Under the pieces are notes generated by a model. The model did not search any database. It was given only the letters and a program-made list of their open reading frames with translations, and had not been told where the DNA came from. 64,000 nucleotides of DNA, from assembly GCA_020053795.1 (NCBI GenBank), contig JAGVMN010000016.1, forward strand, positions 1 to 64,000, in the 5' to 3' direction. The position numbers were made by a program, and so were the translations under genes. This document shows positions 9,823 to 20,602 of the stretch, in pieces (the first letter of the stretch is position 1; each line of letters begins with the position of its first letter). The stretch comes from Bacteroidia bacterium (lineage in GTDB: Bacteria > Bacteroidota > Bacteroidia > NS11-12g > UBA9320).

Positions 9823-10886
9823 TGCCCGTTTCTTTGCAGTTCATTTATCTGTTTTTCAAGTTCTTCTACTTTTGCTTTTAATGCAGGGAGCTTGCGATAA
9901 ACCACCTGTGTTCTGAAGGCATCTTGAAGTGGCATTATTGGCGACCCTATCCATTGTTTTCCTGGTTCGTCCACATTCTTTGAAATACCGCTCTGAGCTC
10001 CAATTTGGGTGCCATCGGCTATCGCAATATGCCCAACGAACCCAACCTGTCCGCCAATAACACAATTCTTGCCTAGTTTTACACTGCCCGAAACTCCGGC
10101 CAACGCAGCTATCACGGTGTTCTCCCCTATCTCAACATTATGGGCAACCTGGATCAGATTATCAAGTTTAACTCCGTTTCCGATCACAGTGCTTCCAAGT
10201 GTTGCCCTGTCAATGGTTGTATTGGCCCCAATTTCTACATGATCGCCAATGACAACATTTCCCAACTGAGGGATTTTCAAATAACTTCCGTCTCGTTGCG
10301 GGGCATGACCAAAACCATCGCTTCCAATTACGCATCCCGAATGAATGATACATTGGCTGCCAATTTTTATGTCATGGTAAATTTTCACCCCAGAGTAAAT
10401 AACGGTATCAGCCCCTATTACCGTGCCTTCTCCTATAAAGGAATTTGGGTATATTTTTACTCTTTCGCCAATTTTACAATTGGCAGAAACATAAGAAAAT
10501 GACCCTAAATAAACGTCTTTTCCGCAAATGGTGCTTTTGTCTATATAAGCTTTATCTTCTATACCTTTCTTTTCTGAGTATGTGTTAAAATACTTATTTA
10601 AAATCTCACAAAAGGCAGAATAAGGATCGTCAACTTTCACCAAAGTAGCATCCGTCTCTTTCTTCAATTCCATTGTGCGGCTGACCAAAATGATCCCGGC
10701 TGCAGAACTGTACAAATGATCTTCGTATTTGTTGTTGGCTAAAAAAGAAAGAGAACCAGGAATGGCCTGATCTATCTTTGAAACCAAAGCAAAAGAACGA
10801 GAATCATCCCCAACAATTTCCCCATTAAAAAACTTGGCAATTTCTCTTACACTTATAGATTTCAAAGGTTCCGTTTTTTTTTGCAA
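9819..10886 (-). CDS. lpxD: UDP-3-O-(3-hydroxyacyl)glucosamine N-acyltransferase
   Basis: Hexapeptide repeats and LpxD N-domain; the tool's start at 10886 is TTG, and a downstream TTG near 10865 (MKSISVREIAKFF) is an alternative. Confidence 0.92.
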   Translation of the reverse strand: MQKKTEPLKSISVREIAKFFNGEIVGDDSRSFALVSKIDQAIPGSLSFLANNKYEDHLYSSAAGIILVSRTMELKKETDATLVKVDDPYSAFCEILNKYFNTYSEKKGIEDKAYIDKSTICGKDVYLGSFSYVSANCKIGERVKIYPNSFIGEGTVIGADTVIYSGVKIYHDIKIGSQCIIHSGCVIGSDGFGHAPQRDGSYLKIPQLGNVVIGDHVEIGANTTIDRATLGSTVIGNGVKLDNLIQVAHNVEIGENTVIAALAGVSGSVKLGKNCVIGGQVGFVGHIAIADGTQIGAQSGISKNVDEPGKQWIGSPIMPLQDAFRTQVVYRKLPALKAKVEELEKQINELQRNGQ

Positions 10887-10896
10887 AAGTATATAT

Positions 10897-12240
10897 TTAT
10901 CGAGGAGTTATCAGGAAAAACTTGGTTACAATGTCTCTTAAAGCTGAAATACTATAATTGTCGGAAGCTTTAGCAATATCTTTCACTGATCCGTCTTTGC
11001 ACAAAATATTGATGACTTTTGTTTTGTCCTGGTATGCTTCGTTTTTTACCGATCCGGTTTGAACCAGATATGCGGCATCCTCTTTTTGATTCAGTTTAAA
11101 TCTCTTCAAAACCTTTTCGATTTCCTCTTTTATTCTGGATTCGTTAATTTCCTTGTTCGACAACAGCAAATGAGGTAGCTTACGGTTGATAAGACTGTTG
11201 CTGAGATAGTTCAACACTAAATCATCATGTGACATCCATGATTTGATACTGGTAATGATATCCGAATCGTCCAGAAGGCTAAATTGATTCAACATGTTCT
11301 CTGGTGTTTCACCTCTATACAATGCGTTCCGATTCATAAAAAAAGCAAGTGCCGGTGTCATAAACACTTTCTCTCCATGCTGCAAAAGTTCCTTCGCCCT
11401 CATGATGGCTGAAACCAGCAACTTGTCTGCGGCTATGGTTGTTTTGTGCAAGTACACCTGCCAATACATCAAACGTCGGGCAATAATGAATTTCTCTATC
11501 GAATATATTCCCTTTTCCTCCACCATCAACTCACTTTGGTGTACTACTAACATTTTAATGATCCGCTCCAACCCTACAATTCCTTCAGAAACACCGGTAT
11601 AAAAACTATCTCTGGTCAGATAATCCAACCGATCCATATCCAGTTGACTTGAGATTAGTTGATTAAGGAATTTTTTAGGGTAAGTCCCCATGAATATATC
11701 AATAGCCATTTCCAGTGGTCCAATTCCCATTTTATTGAAAAACTCAAGGTAGGAAAGGGAAAGAGATTCATGTGTCACGCCTTCAACCAAAATATTTTCC
11801 AGCGTATGAGAGAACGGTCCGTGACCAATATCGTGCAATAAAATAGCAATGGAAGCGGCTTCCCTTTCTGTTTCTGAAATCTCTGTCCCTTTTTCCCTTA
11901 ACACGTCAATCGCCTTTAGAATCAGATGCATGGCTCCGAGAGCATGGTGAAAACGGGTATGATGAGCCCCTGGATATACGAGATGAGTTAAACCAAGTTG
12001 CGAAATTCTCCGCAGTCTTTGAAAATACGGGTGCTCCATAAGATCATATACCGAATCATACGGAACCCTGATGAATCCATAAACCGGATCATTAATTATC
12101 TTGCGTTTATTCAATTGGATAACAATAAATTCATGAAACGACAGTTGTAAATTCGCAGCCAAAAATAGCAAACATAAATGAGCAAAATCCAAATTCTTTG
12201 GGCAGATGACGAGATTGAACACCTTAAGCCACATATTCAT
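10897..12240 (-). CDS. HD-domain phosphohydrolase (dGTPase-like)
   Basis: HHTRFHHALGAMHL, LLHDIGHGPFSHTLE; true start is probably near 12114-12126 because the 12240 start overlaps porX. Confidence 0.85.
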   Translation of the reverse strand: MNMWLKVFNLVICPKNLDFAHLCLLFLAANLQLSFHEFIVIQLNKRKIINDPVYGFIRVPYDSVYDLMEHPYFQRLRRISQLGLTHLVYPGAHHTRFHHALGAMHLILKAIDVLREKGTEISETEREAASIAILLHDIGHGPFSHTLENILVEGVTHESLSLSYLEFFNKMGIGPLEMAIDIFMGTYPKKFLNQLISSQLDMDRLDYLTRDSFYTGVSEGIVGLERIIKMLVVHQSELMVEEKGIYSIEKFIIARRLMYWQVYLHKTTIAADKLLVSAIMRAKELLQHGEKVFMTPALAFFMNRNALYRGETPENMLNQFSLLDDSDIITSIKSWMSHDDLVLNYLSNSLINRKLPHLLLSNKEINESRIKEEIEKVLKRFKLNQKEDAAYLVQTGSVKNEAYQDKTKVINILCKDGSVKDIAKASDNYSISALRDIVTKFFLITPR

Positions 12241-13734
12241 TTTTTAGAAGCACGCGGTTATCATGTGGATACGGTAACTAATGGGATTGATGCCATCATT
12301 CAGGTCAAAGCCAATTACTACGATGTGGTCTTTCTGGATGAAAATATGCCGGGTATCTCAGGCCTTGAAGCGCTAAAGCAAATCAAGGAGATAAAAGGAG
12401 ATTTGCCGATAGTAATGATTACCAAGAGCGAAGAGGAGCACATTATGGAAGATGCTATCGGTTCTAAGATTGAGGACTACCTCATAAAACCGGTTAACCC
12501 AAATCAGATTCTACTATCGGTAAAAAAAATAACCGACAATAAACGATTAATCAAAGAACAAACAACCAAAGGCTATCAACAGGAATTCAGGCATATCAGC
12601 ATGGCTTTGTTCGAAAATCCAAACTTTGAAGAATGGAAACTGCTTTATAAAAAGCTTGTTTATTGGGAACTCGAGTTAGATAAATCGCCGGATTCCGGTA
12701 TGGAAGAGGTAATAAAATCTCAAAAGATTGATGCCAACAGGGAGTTCTCAAAGTTTATCGAAAAAAACTACCTCAACTTTATCCAGAATGACAACCCCAA
12801 GGCACCGATCATGTCTCATACCCTTTTTAATAAAGCCGTTTTGCCGGCTTTGAAACAGGGAAAACCAACCTTTTTTCTTCTGATGGACAACCTGCGTTTC
12901 GACCAATGGCGGATGATCAGTTCGTCCATAAACGAAATATTTAGAATCGAAAACGAGGATATGTATATGAGCATACTTCCAACCACCACACAGTATTGTC
13001 GCAATAGTATTTTTTCTGGATTGATGCCATTGGAAATAGAGAAGCGGTTTCCGGACAAATGGAGCAACGATGAAGATGAAGGCGGCAAGAATATGTTCGA
13101 AGATTTCTTTCTTCAAGATCTGCTGCAACGATTGAGAAAAGCCGATCTAAAAACCTCATACACAAAGATTCTGAACCTAAACGAGGGTAAAGCTTTGGTG
13201 GACAGCATTCCCAATTTATTGAAGAACGACCTGAATGTGGTGGTCTATAATTTTGTGGATACATTGTCCCATGCCAGAACCGATTATAAGGTCATCCGAG
13301 AACTAGCAGATGACGAAGCTGCGTATCGCTCTCTTACTTTGTCCTGGTTCGAGCATTCTCCTTTAAAAGAAGCTTTGAAACGTATTGCAGAGAAAGACGC
13401 AACGGTCATCATTACTACCGATCATGGTTCGGTTAGGGTTAACAATACGGTAAAAATTATAGGAGATAAGAACACAACCACCAACCTTCGATACAAAACC
13501 GGAAGGAATCTTTCATACAATGCTAAAGAGGTGATGGAGTTCAAAGACCCGCATAAGGCCATGCTGCCTAAAATCCACATGACATCGAGCTTTGCGGTTG
13601 CAAAGGAGAACGACTTTTTCGTTTATCCAAACAACCTGAACCATTTTGCCAAATACTACACCGGCACTTTTCAACACGGCGGTATCAGCATGGAAGAAAT
13701 GATCATTCCTCTTATTACACTAAGCTCGAAATGA
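12178..13734 (+). CDS. porX: T9SS response regulator PorX (receiver plus PglZ/alkaline phosphatase-like domain)
   Basis: MSKIQILWADDEIEHLKPHIHFLEARGY...FLDENMPGISGLEAL; PglZ region LLMDNLRFDQW, TTDHGSV, HGGISMEEMIIPL. Confidence 0.93.
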   Translation: MSKIQILWADDEIEHLKPHIHFLEARGYHVDTVTNGIDAIIQVKANYYDVVFLDENMPGISGLEALKQIKEIKGDLPIVMITKSEEEHIMEDAIGSKIEDYLIKPVNPNQILLSVKKITDNKRLIKEQTTKGYQQEFRHISMALFENPNFEEWKLLYKKLVYWELELDKSPDSGMEEVIKSQKIDANREFSKFIEKNYLNFIQNDNPKAPIMSHTLFNKAVLPALKQGKPTFFLLMDNLRFDQWRMISSSINEIFRIENEDMYMSILPTTTQYCRNSIFSGLMPLEIEKRFPDKWSNDEDEGGKNMFEDFFLQDLLQRLRKADLKTSYTKILNLNEGKALVDSIPNLLKNDLNVVVYNFVDTLSHARTDYKVIRELADDEAAYRSLTLSWFEHSPLKEALKRIAEKDATVIITTDHGSVRVNNTVKIIGDKNTTTNLRYKTGRNLSYNAKEVMEFKDPHKAMLPKIHMTSSFAVAKENDFFVYPNNLNHFAKYYTGTFQHGGISMEEMIIPLITLSSK

Positions 13735-14150
13735 TCGAAAACTTCAAAGCAGGTTCGTTAGACGAACTTCAAAAAGTTGCGAAATACCTGATTGTAAATC
13801 ATCCCGATGTCAAAATTTGGGCATTAACCGGTGAACTTGGTGCGGGCAAAACAGCTATGGTTAAATGTTTTGCTACTGCACTCGGGATAACGGAAGAGGT
13901 GAGCAGTCCGACCTTTTCTTTGATCAACGAATACAGGCGGGGAAGGGAACTTGCTTACCATTTCGATCTATATCGAACAAAGTCTATGGCAGAAATTCTC
14001 GATATTGGTTTTGAGGATTATCTGTTTTCCGGCTCTTACTGCTTTATCGAATGGCCCGAAAAAATCAAATATCTGCTGCCCGATTTTTTATCAAAAAACG
14101 TTAACTTTGAGGTAGATGAATCAGGAACCCGTTTTCTGACAGTTCAATGA
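13731..14150 (+). CDS. tsaE: tRNA threonylcarbamoyladenosine biosynthesis ATPase
   Basis: LTGELGAGKTAMVK, SSPTFSLINEY, HFDLYR, FIEWPEK. Confidence 0.93.
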   Translation: MIENFKAGSLDELQKVAKYLIVNHPDVKIWALTGELGAGKTAMVKCFATALGITEEVSSPTFSLINEYRRGRELAYHFDLYRTKSMAEILDIGFEDYLFSGSYCFIEWPEKIKYLLPDFLSKNVNFEVDESGTRFLTVQ

Positions 14151-15301
14151 AGAAAAAAGCGATTTTAGTACTTTTAATTGTTTTGGGATATTTACAGATA
14201 AAATCTCAGATATATTCTGAGTCTATAAACCAAAAGTCAGGGACAGCTTATAAACTTATCTCGATATTGAAAGAGTTTGAACAGAAAGGAATAAAAGAAC
14301 CCGGTACGGCAGCACTTGACAAAACCTGCGACTGGCTGCTGTCAAACTATCAAAAGATGGGCTATCAACCTTTCATAGATTCTTTTCAATTCAATGGGTA
14401 TTGGCTAAGGAATGTTATTTCAGAAAAAAAAGGCCGAAGTCAAAAATACATCATCGTATGTGGACACTACGATACACGAAACGGCCCGGGAGCTAATGAC
14501 AATGGCAGTGGCGTTTGCACTATCATGGAAATGGCCCGAATCTTACAACCCTTGCCGGTTAAATATACCGTCCGATTCATTCACTTTAGTGGTGAAGAGG
14601 TTGGTTTAACCGGCAGTAAACACTATGCCCAAAACATTGTAGGATTAAATGACAGCAATCTAATGTTTGTTTTCAATCTCGATCAATTAGGTGGAACTCG
14701 CGGCACCGACAACAGTAAAATTTATTGCGAACGAGACGAAGATGATAATCCAACTGAAAACAATGCCGCAAGTGCCGCCCTGACGGATTCTCTGGGCCGA
14801 TTGATGAGTCTATATTCGAATCTCACCCCAGTTATTGGCCGGGCATACTCTTCAGACTATATTCCGTTTGAGAATATGGGTTACGTTATAACCGGACTCT
14901 ATCAATACAGCCAATATCCTCCCTATCATTCCGAAAAAGATATGGTCATCGAAATGGATACCAATGCTCTGAAACAAGTGGCCAAAGGAGCCATTGCTTC
15001 TGTTTTATATTTCAGCATAGAGGATATCACTGCTGGTATTTTTAATAAGGATGGAATAATTTGCCACGCGATTTATCCAAATCCGGGGAATGTCGAAAAA
15101 GGCGTTTATATAGACTGTGTTTTGCCCGGGTCTGATCCTTTGTCAATAGAGTTGATAAACATAAACGGTTGTTCTGTATTCTCCGAAATCGTACAAACAA
15201 CCCCTTTCAAATTGCCCTCATGGTTGAAACCTGGTGTATATTTTATCAAAATAAATCGAGGACAAAAAGCCCTGACAAAGAAATTGATTGTTTCGCATTA
15301 A
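14147..15301 (+). CDS. M28-family metallopeptidase with T9SS sorting tail
   Basis: VCGHYDTRNGPGANDNGSGV, FSGEEVGLTGSKHYA; C-term HAIYPNPGNVEKGVYI...GVYFIKINRGQKALTKKLIVSH. Confidence 0.88.
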   Translation: MKKKAILVLLIVLGYLQIKSQIYSESINQKSGTAYKLISILKEFEQKGIKEPGTAALDKTCDWLLSNYQKMGYQPFIDSFQFNGYWLRNVISEKKGRSQKYIIVCGHYDTRNGPGANDNGSGVCTIMEMARILQPLPVKYTVRFIHFSGEEVGLTGSKHYAQNIVGLNDSNLMFVFNLDQLGGTRGTDNSKIYCERDEDDNPTENNAASAALTDSLGRLMSLYSNLTPVIGRAYSSDYIPFENMGYVITGLYQYSQYPPYHSEKDMVIEMDTNALKQVAKGAIASVLYFSIEDITAGIFNKDGIICHAIYPNPGNVEKGVYIDCVLPGSDPLSIELININGCSVFSEIVQTTPFKLPSWLKPGVYFIKINRGQKALTKKLIVSH

Positions 15302-15658
15302 GTAAAACAAGCCATCTCCAAAAAGACTCTTTGATTACATTTGATAAGGAAGTTACTGCCAAATTTCACCAAGAATTTAAAGCAATTAACCTCATAGTTG
15401 CATAAAAATTGACGGTATTAAAAAGCGATTCAGAATTGTAAGAAAGCCAATCGCATAATCGATTTTTATCCACTGGACGAGTCCTATGCTTTTACAACAA
15501 AAGCTTGTAGTTATTTCTAAATGAGGTTCATGTATTATTAAATGGTAATCATACCGGAATCATCATACACAATCTTTTTTCTGACAAAAAGTATGCTGAT
15601 TTTGCTTTTAAGTTACTTTCAAAACGATTGCTTATTCTTGCACCCGATTCAAAAATCA

Positions 15659-17053
15659 ATGAAATTAACTTTTTACGGAGCTGCTCAACAGGTAACAGGA
15701 AGCATGTTTATGCTGGAATTGGCAGACGGCTACCAAATGCTGATAGATTGTGGGCTATCTTATGAAAGAAAGCAAAACTTAAAAGACAACGCCAATTTCA
15801 CTTTCGATCCTGAAACCATTGATCTGGTTATCATCACTCATGCCCATATAGATCATTCGGGCAACCTGCCAACGTTGATTAAATATGGTTTTTCTGGTCA
15901 GGTGCTTTGCACCATGCCCACCATGTACCTGATGGAACAATTGCTTTTTGATTCTGCCGGAATACAGGCTGGTAAATTGAAAAAAGGCCATAAGCAAAAC
16001 GATGAAAGGAAACTCTTTGGTTATAAAGAGGTGCAGAAAACCATTGAAAGGGTTGTAACCATTTCGTTCAACCAACCCTTTGAAATAAAGAACGGGTTGT
16101 CGGTTACCTTTACAGAAGCAGGGCATATACTTGGTGCAGCCTCTGTGGTGATTGAGGTTGCTGAACAAAACAAGAGTTGCCGGATTGGATTTACGGGTGA
16201 TTTGGGTACCGACAACAACTGCCTGATTGTGCCGCCAAATCCTATGAAAAACCTTGATTATATGGTAATGGAGTCCACCTATGGCTCCCGTTTTCATAAA
16301 GACATGGAATCAGCCGAAGACATACTTCTGAAACATATTAAAGCGAGTTGTGTGGACAAACCCGGCAGACTCATTATTCCCGCCTTTAGCATTGGTAGAA
16401 CACAAGCCATTCTATTTACTCTCAATAAATTGTTTCGATCTGGCAGATTACCGAAAATACGCATTTTTGCCGACAGCCCATTAGCCATGAGCAGTTCGGC
16501 CATACACGATAAATTCATAGAATATCTGAACACGGAGGCTAAAGCGTTTTTTACGGAATATCATACCCTCTTCGATTTCAAACAAGTATATGCCATCGAA
16601 GACCGCGAAGAAAAAGAAGAATTGAATCTGACAGGATCGCATTTGGAGAGCATGATCATAGTTTCCTCAGCAGGAATGATGGATGGCGGTCGCATACAGG
16701 AGCATATAAAAAACAACATTCAGAATACGCTGTGTACGGTCTTGGTAGCTGGTTTTTGTACACCGGGTTCCCTCGGGTACGACCTTATGCAAGGCAAAAG
16801 CACTGTTGCCATCAACAAAAGAGAATTGTCGGTTTATGCCCGCATAACCAGCACCGATACCTTCAGTGCCCACCCCGATCAGACGGGACTCCTCTCCTAT
16901 TTCGGCAAGGTTAAAAAAGCGGGCCACTTGAAAAAAGTCTTTTTGGTACATGGCGAAGCTGAAAGTATAGAGATTTTTAAAGACAAAATAACGGAAACAG
17001 GTTTTGAGAATGTGGTTGTGCCAAAGAGGGCGGAATATTTCTTTTTAGATTGA
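15659..17053 (+). CDS. MBL-fold/beta-CASP RNA metallohydrolase
   Basis: MKLTFYGAAQQVTGS, THAHIDHSGNLP, FTGDLG, IPAFSIGRTQ, SAHPDQ; start moved downstream from ORF-track 15542. Confidence 0.9.
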   Translation: MKLTFYGAAQQVTGSMFMLELADGYQMLIDCGLSYERKQNLKDNANFTFDPETIDLVIITHAHIDHSGNLPTLIKYGFSGQVLCTMPTMYLMEQLLFDSAGIQAGKLKKGHKQNDERKLFGYKEVQKTIERVVTISFNQPFEIKNGLSVTFTEAGHILGAASVVIEVAEQNKSCRIGFTGDLGTDNNCLIVPPNPMKNLDYMVMESTYGSRFHKDMESAEDILLKHIKASCVDKPGRLIIPAFSIGRTQAILFTLNKLFRSGRLPKIRIFADSPLAMSSSAIHDKFIEYLNTEAKAFFTEYHTLFDFKQVYAIEDREEKEELNLTGSHLESMIIVSSAGMMDGGRIQEHIKNNIQNTLCTVLVAGFCTPGSLGYDLMQGKSTVAINKRELSVYARITSTDTFSAHPDQTGLLSYFGKVKKAGHLKKVFLVHGEAESIEIFKDKITETGFENVVVPKRAEYFFLD

Positions 17054-18019
17054 ATTCGGGTCAGAAACTTGATTTATAACCATGGTAGCCATAGTGTTAC
17101 AATTCAGATGCTGGTTTGAGTTTGCTACCACAAAGAGATATGTAGAGGTCGGTATAATGTACGCATTGACTTATAGTTTGCATAGGCCGGAAAAGAACAG
17201 CAGGCTGCACTTTGAGTGAAATTCCCTGAAATTTTATTACTTATTTATCAATTTTGATTACGGTCTTCCAAATTTCTTTTATCGTTTCTTTCTTGAATTC
17301 GTTAAACCATCACTTCCAAGGTACTTTAGATGTAAACCACTTCAAAGACTTGTACTTTTTTAAATGACTGCAATAAACCACAGAGAGCAGGGAACATGCT
17401 ACTTTTTGAACCAAACTTAGATAATAATTGCAACATATACTGGCTAATTTGAACTTCATTATTAACGGGAATTGGCTTGCTTTCGATAAAAAATAAAGAA
17501 AATTGAATTTTTGGAACCCACATATATATGTCTGTTTATTAACGATTTTATATCGCCCTGACGATCTCCATTCCGGAATTTGCATCCGAAGTATTAAACT
17601 TAAAAAATAGTAAACGGCAATGGGGTAATACATTTGTGACCTCTACATGACACAGAGCATTTTTGAATGTCTTTATTTTGTGATTGCAAAGAGACCATAT
17701 AGGTCTGATTTGCAAGGATGTTTAAATATTTTTTCAGTTTTAGTTTTTGGTTTTAGAAAGGGGGCTCTGCCCCTTTTCTGCTTCATGGCCGTTCGAAAGA
17801 ATGCAACTCACTGCATATAGAAAAAAGAGGAGTGCTATCAGCTTTAGATTTAAGACAAACCGTCCACAATTCTTTTCAGGAATAAGATGCTTATGATCTG
17901 CTCTTTTTTAAAGATTCAAGTCTTTCAATTTGTAAGTTTTCATTGCTGATAAACACAATCTATTTTGGAATAAATTGCCCTACCTGTATGAGGTATTAAA
18001 CCTATAAGAAATCTAACAA

Positions 18020-19354
18020 CTAAACCCCCACGTCGTGATTGGCAGACTCCAGGATATAAGGGTGATTTTTAGGATAAAGACCGGCTCTGGAAAGTCCCCA
18101 TAGCACGATAAAGATAAATATACCGGCAAAGGCAACGGTTGTTCCAATCTCAAGCAACCCAATTCCTGAATGCTCACCAACAGAACCCGGCATTACCATC
18201 AGGTACATATCCAGCCAATGCCCGAGCAATATAATAGATCCTGCAACCATTAACACCGTCGGATTTCGCTTGGCATTTCTCATCATCAAAATGAGGAACG
18301 GCAAAGCAAAATTCATTACCACATTGGTTAGAAACAGCGGTTTGAACTGCGGTGTTAATCTCTCATTAAAATAAACGGCCTCTTCCGGAAGGTTCGCGTA
18401 CCAAATAAGCAGAAACTGCGACAGCCATATATATCCCCAGAAAATACTGAAAGCGAACATGTATTTGCCCAGATCATGAATCACATCATCAGGCACTACT
18501 TCAAGATAACCCTGTGATTTGAGATAGAGCGTGAAGAACATGATAACAGTGACTCCTGTAACGAAGGTAATGGCAAAATTATAAACACTAAAAATGGTAC
18601 TAAACCAATGGGCATCAATACTCATCATCAGCATCCAACTCAGTATAGAGAAGCTAAAAGCAAAGATGAAAATGAAGGCGGCAGAATACCGGAAAGATGT
18701 ATTGAAAAACTTAACACCACCTTCCTTATCTTCATTTAAGGATAAGCGGCGAAGCATGGTTCTGAATAAAATCCAAATACAGATTATGGCCGGAACCCCG
18801 ATCAAAAAATAACCCTTGTTTAGAAACCACATTTTGCTGTTGAGGATTTTATCAAAACCCTCGGAACCTTCCTTAAAATCGTTGCTTATATACTGATACC
18901 AGTGATAGATTTCATTTTTTCCAAAAGCAAGCACTGCAATGATGGTTAATAGTGCAAACGGCAGATAGCCTGACATGGCTTCGGCAATTCTTTTTATCAA
19001 TACACTCCAACCGGCATTGGCTACATAATTGACTGCAATAAAAAAAAGAGCTCCAACCGCAAAAAGCATGAAATAATAACTGTTCATCAGAAAGTTAGCC
19101 CAAACTCTTGTAACCCATGATTTCTCATGAACATGACCGGTTTTATTAGCAACCGCATGAGTTTCTTCGGTTTTTTCTGTTTTTGTAAGCGTAGTAGAAC
19201 TGCCATCATGTTCATTCCATTGACTTTTGACGTTCATTGCCCCAACTGCGGCCAATATCAGCCCAACGACAAATACCAAAGCCAAAATACCTTTGGTCTT
19301 ATTTGTTAACAGGTATTTTTCATCTTGAATTTCAGTTATATAGTGGTGTTCCAT
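18020..19354 (-). CDS. actF: Alternative Complex III quinol:electron acceptor oxidoreductase subunit ActF
   Basis: Polytopic membrane protein at end of act operon. Confidence 0.85.
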   Translation of the reverse strand: MEHHYITEIQDEKYLLTNKTKGILALVFVVGLILAAVGAMNVKSQWNEHDGSSTTLTKTEKTEETHAVANKTGHVHEKSWVTRVWANFLMNSYYFMLFAVGALFFIAVNYVANAGWSVLIKRIAEAMSGYLPFALLTIIAVLAFGKNEIYHWYQYISNDFKEGSEGFDKILNSKMWFLNKGYFLIGVPAIICIWILFRTMLRRLSLNEDKEGGVKFFNTSFRYSAAFIFIFAFSFSILSWMLMMSIDAHWFSTIFSVYNFAITFVTGVTVIMFFTLYLKSQGYLEVVPDDVIHDLGKYMFAFSIFWGYIWLSQFLLIWYANLPEEAVYFNERLTPQFKPLFLTNVVMNFALPFLILMMRNAKRNPTVLMVAGSIILLGHWLDMYLMVMPGSVGEHSGIGLLEIGTTVAFAGIFIFIVLWGLSRAGLYPKNHPYILESANHDVGV

Positions 19355-19362
19355 TCCCTATG

Positions 19363-20016
19363 TTAATTTTTGGTTGCAGTATGAGTCATTACAGTGTCAA
19401 CAGTGGTGGCGGCTTCGCTGTTTTCGGCCGTCTTAAATTTATCGCCCCAAGAAAGTTTCTGTATGTAAAAAATTACTTGCCAGCGTTCAGTTGGGGTCAA
19501 AACAGAAGAATGCGAACCCATTAACCCTTTTCCAAAAGTGATGGTATGAAACATTTTTCCGACCGGCAAAGTTTGAATATACTCGCTTTGATAGTTGGCC
19601 CAGGGTGGTGGTGGAAATTTACCCCCCGCGATTACAGGCCCATCATTGCCTCCTTTCTTTCCATGGCAATTCCAGCAATAAATATTGAATAACCGCTCAC
19701 CTTCACCTATGTTTTTAACACTTGCAGTAAGTGGATTTGCATTTGAAGCAGATGATTCATAACCGTCGGCAGTGTTTGGATAATTATAAAGAAACTCCAT
19801 TTGGCCTCTGGCAATAGTACCGTTAACCGGCAATCTCATATTAGTACCATTAGGGTTCAGGTTGGCCGGACCCAACTGGGTAAATGGTTCATATCCTTTT
19901 GATACATACATGTCAGGAGCATATTCTATACCCGTATTGTCACCGCTACTGTAACAAGATGACCACAGAATTGCTATCGCTCCAAGTCCGATAGTATAAG
20001 AAAGTAATTTCTTCAT
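19363..20016 (-). CDS. actE: ActE, monoheme cytochrome c lipoprotein
   Basis: One CWNCH heme motif, lipobox LWSSCYSSGD; act operon position. Confidence 0.88.
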   Translation of the reverse strand: MKKLLSYTIGLGAIAILWSSCYSSGDNTGIEYAPDMYVSKGYEPFTQLGPANLNPNGTNMRLPVNGTIARGQMEFLYNYPNTADGYESSASNANPLTASVKNIGEGERLFNIYCWNCHGKKGGNDGPVIAGGKFPPPPWANYQSEYIQTLPVGKMFHTITFGKGLMGSHSSVLTPTERWQVIFYIQKLSWGDKFKTAENSEAATTVDTVMTHTATKN

Positions 20017-20051
20017 CTGTTCTTTTTAATTGTTTTCAATTCAATATACGT

Positions 20052-20585
20052 TCAATGCTGTCTTATATGATCCCTGATATCTATTGCCCCGGTATTCTTA
20101 AGAATCTCCAACACATCCTGTTTGTTCCCATTTAGCTTATCTGCTTCTACTGTAAGTAACAAGGTGTCATCGGTTTGCCGTATGTCCAAAATATCTTCTC
20201 TAACGCCATGTAGCATTCTGCTTTTGTAAAAAAACAAGATGCCCATCCCAAAGGCCGTAAAAAGTATAGTAAGTTCAAATGTGACAGGAACCATACTTGG
20301 CAACATCAGATAAGAATCCGGTTTGCCACCTATGTTCATTGGCCAATCGAAAACCATCATGCCGAACTGTAAAACCAATCCGCTCAAAAAGCCCAAAGAA
20401 CCACAAATAAAAGCTCCAACTGTGAGTCTGGTTCTTTTTATTCCCATTTCTCTGTCCAGATTATGAACCGGAAACGGAGTAAAACAATCAAACACTTCTA
20501 TGCCTTGTTTCCTAAGTTTAATAACCCCATCTATGAGCTTATCCGGTTCTTTGTAAACACCAATAATCAAATTCTTTCTTAACAT
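20052..20585 (-). CDS. actD: ActD (DUF3341)
   Basis: GVYKEPDKLIDGVIKLRKQGIEVFDCFTPFPVHNLD; two TM helices; operon position. Confidence 0.9.
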   Translation of the reverse strand: MLRKNLIIGVYKEPDKLIDGVIKLRKQGIEVFDCFTPFPVHNLDREMGIKRTRLTVGAFICGSLGFLSGLVLQFGMMVFDWPMNIGGKPDSYLMLPSMVPVTFELTILFTAFGMGILFFYKSRMLHGVREDILDIRQTDDTLLLTVEADKLNGNKQDVLEILKNTGAIDIRDHIRQH

Positions 20586-20602
20586 CTCACGGATATTTAT
20601 TT

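Noticed and set aside
17755-17780. Hairpin AGAAAGGGGGCTCTGCCCCTTTTCT
   Set aside because: Could be a terminator or a small repeat; no long T run and no second copy seen, so not called.
17054-18019. ORFs 17310-17633(-) and 17326-17523(-) in the gap after the MBL hydrolase
   Set aside because: Overlapping short frames with no recognisable family; probably a decayed region, but the parent gene could not be identified.
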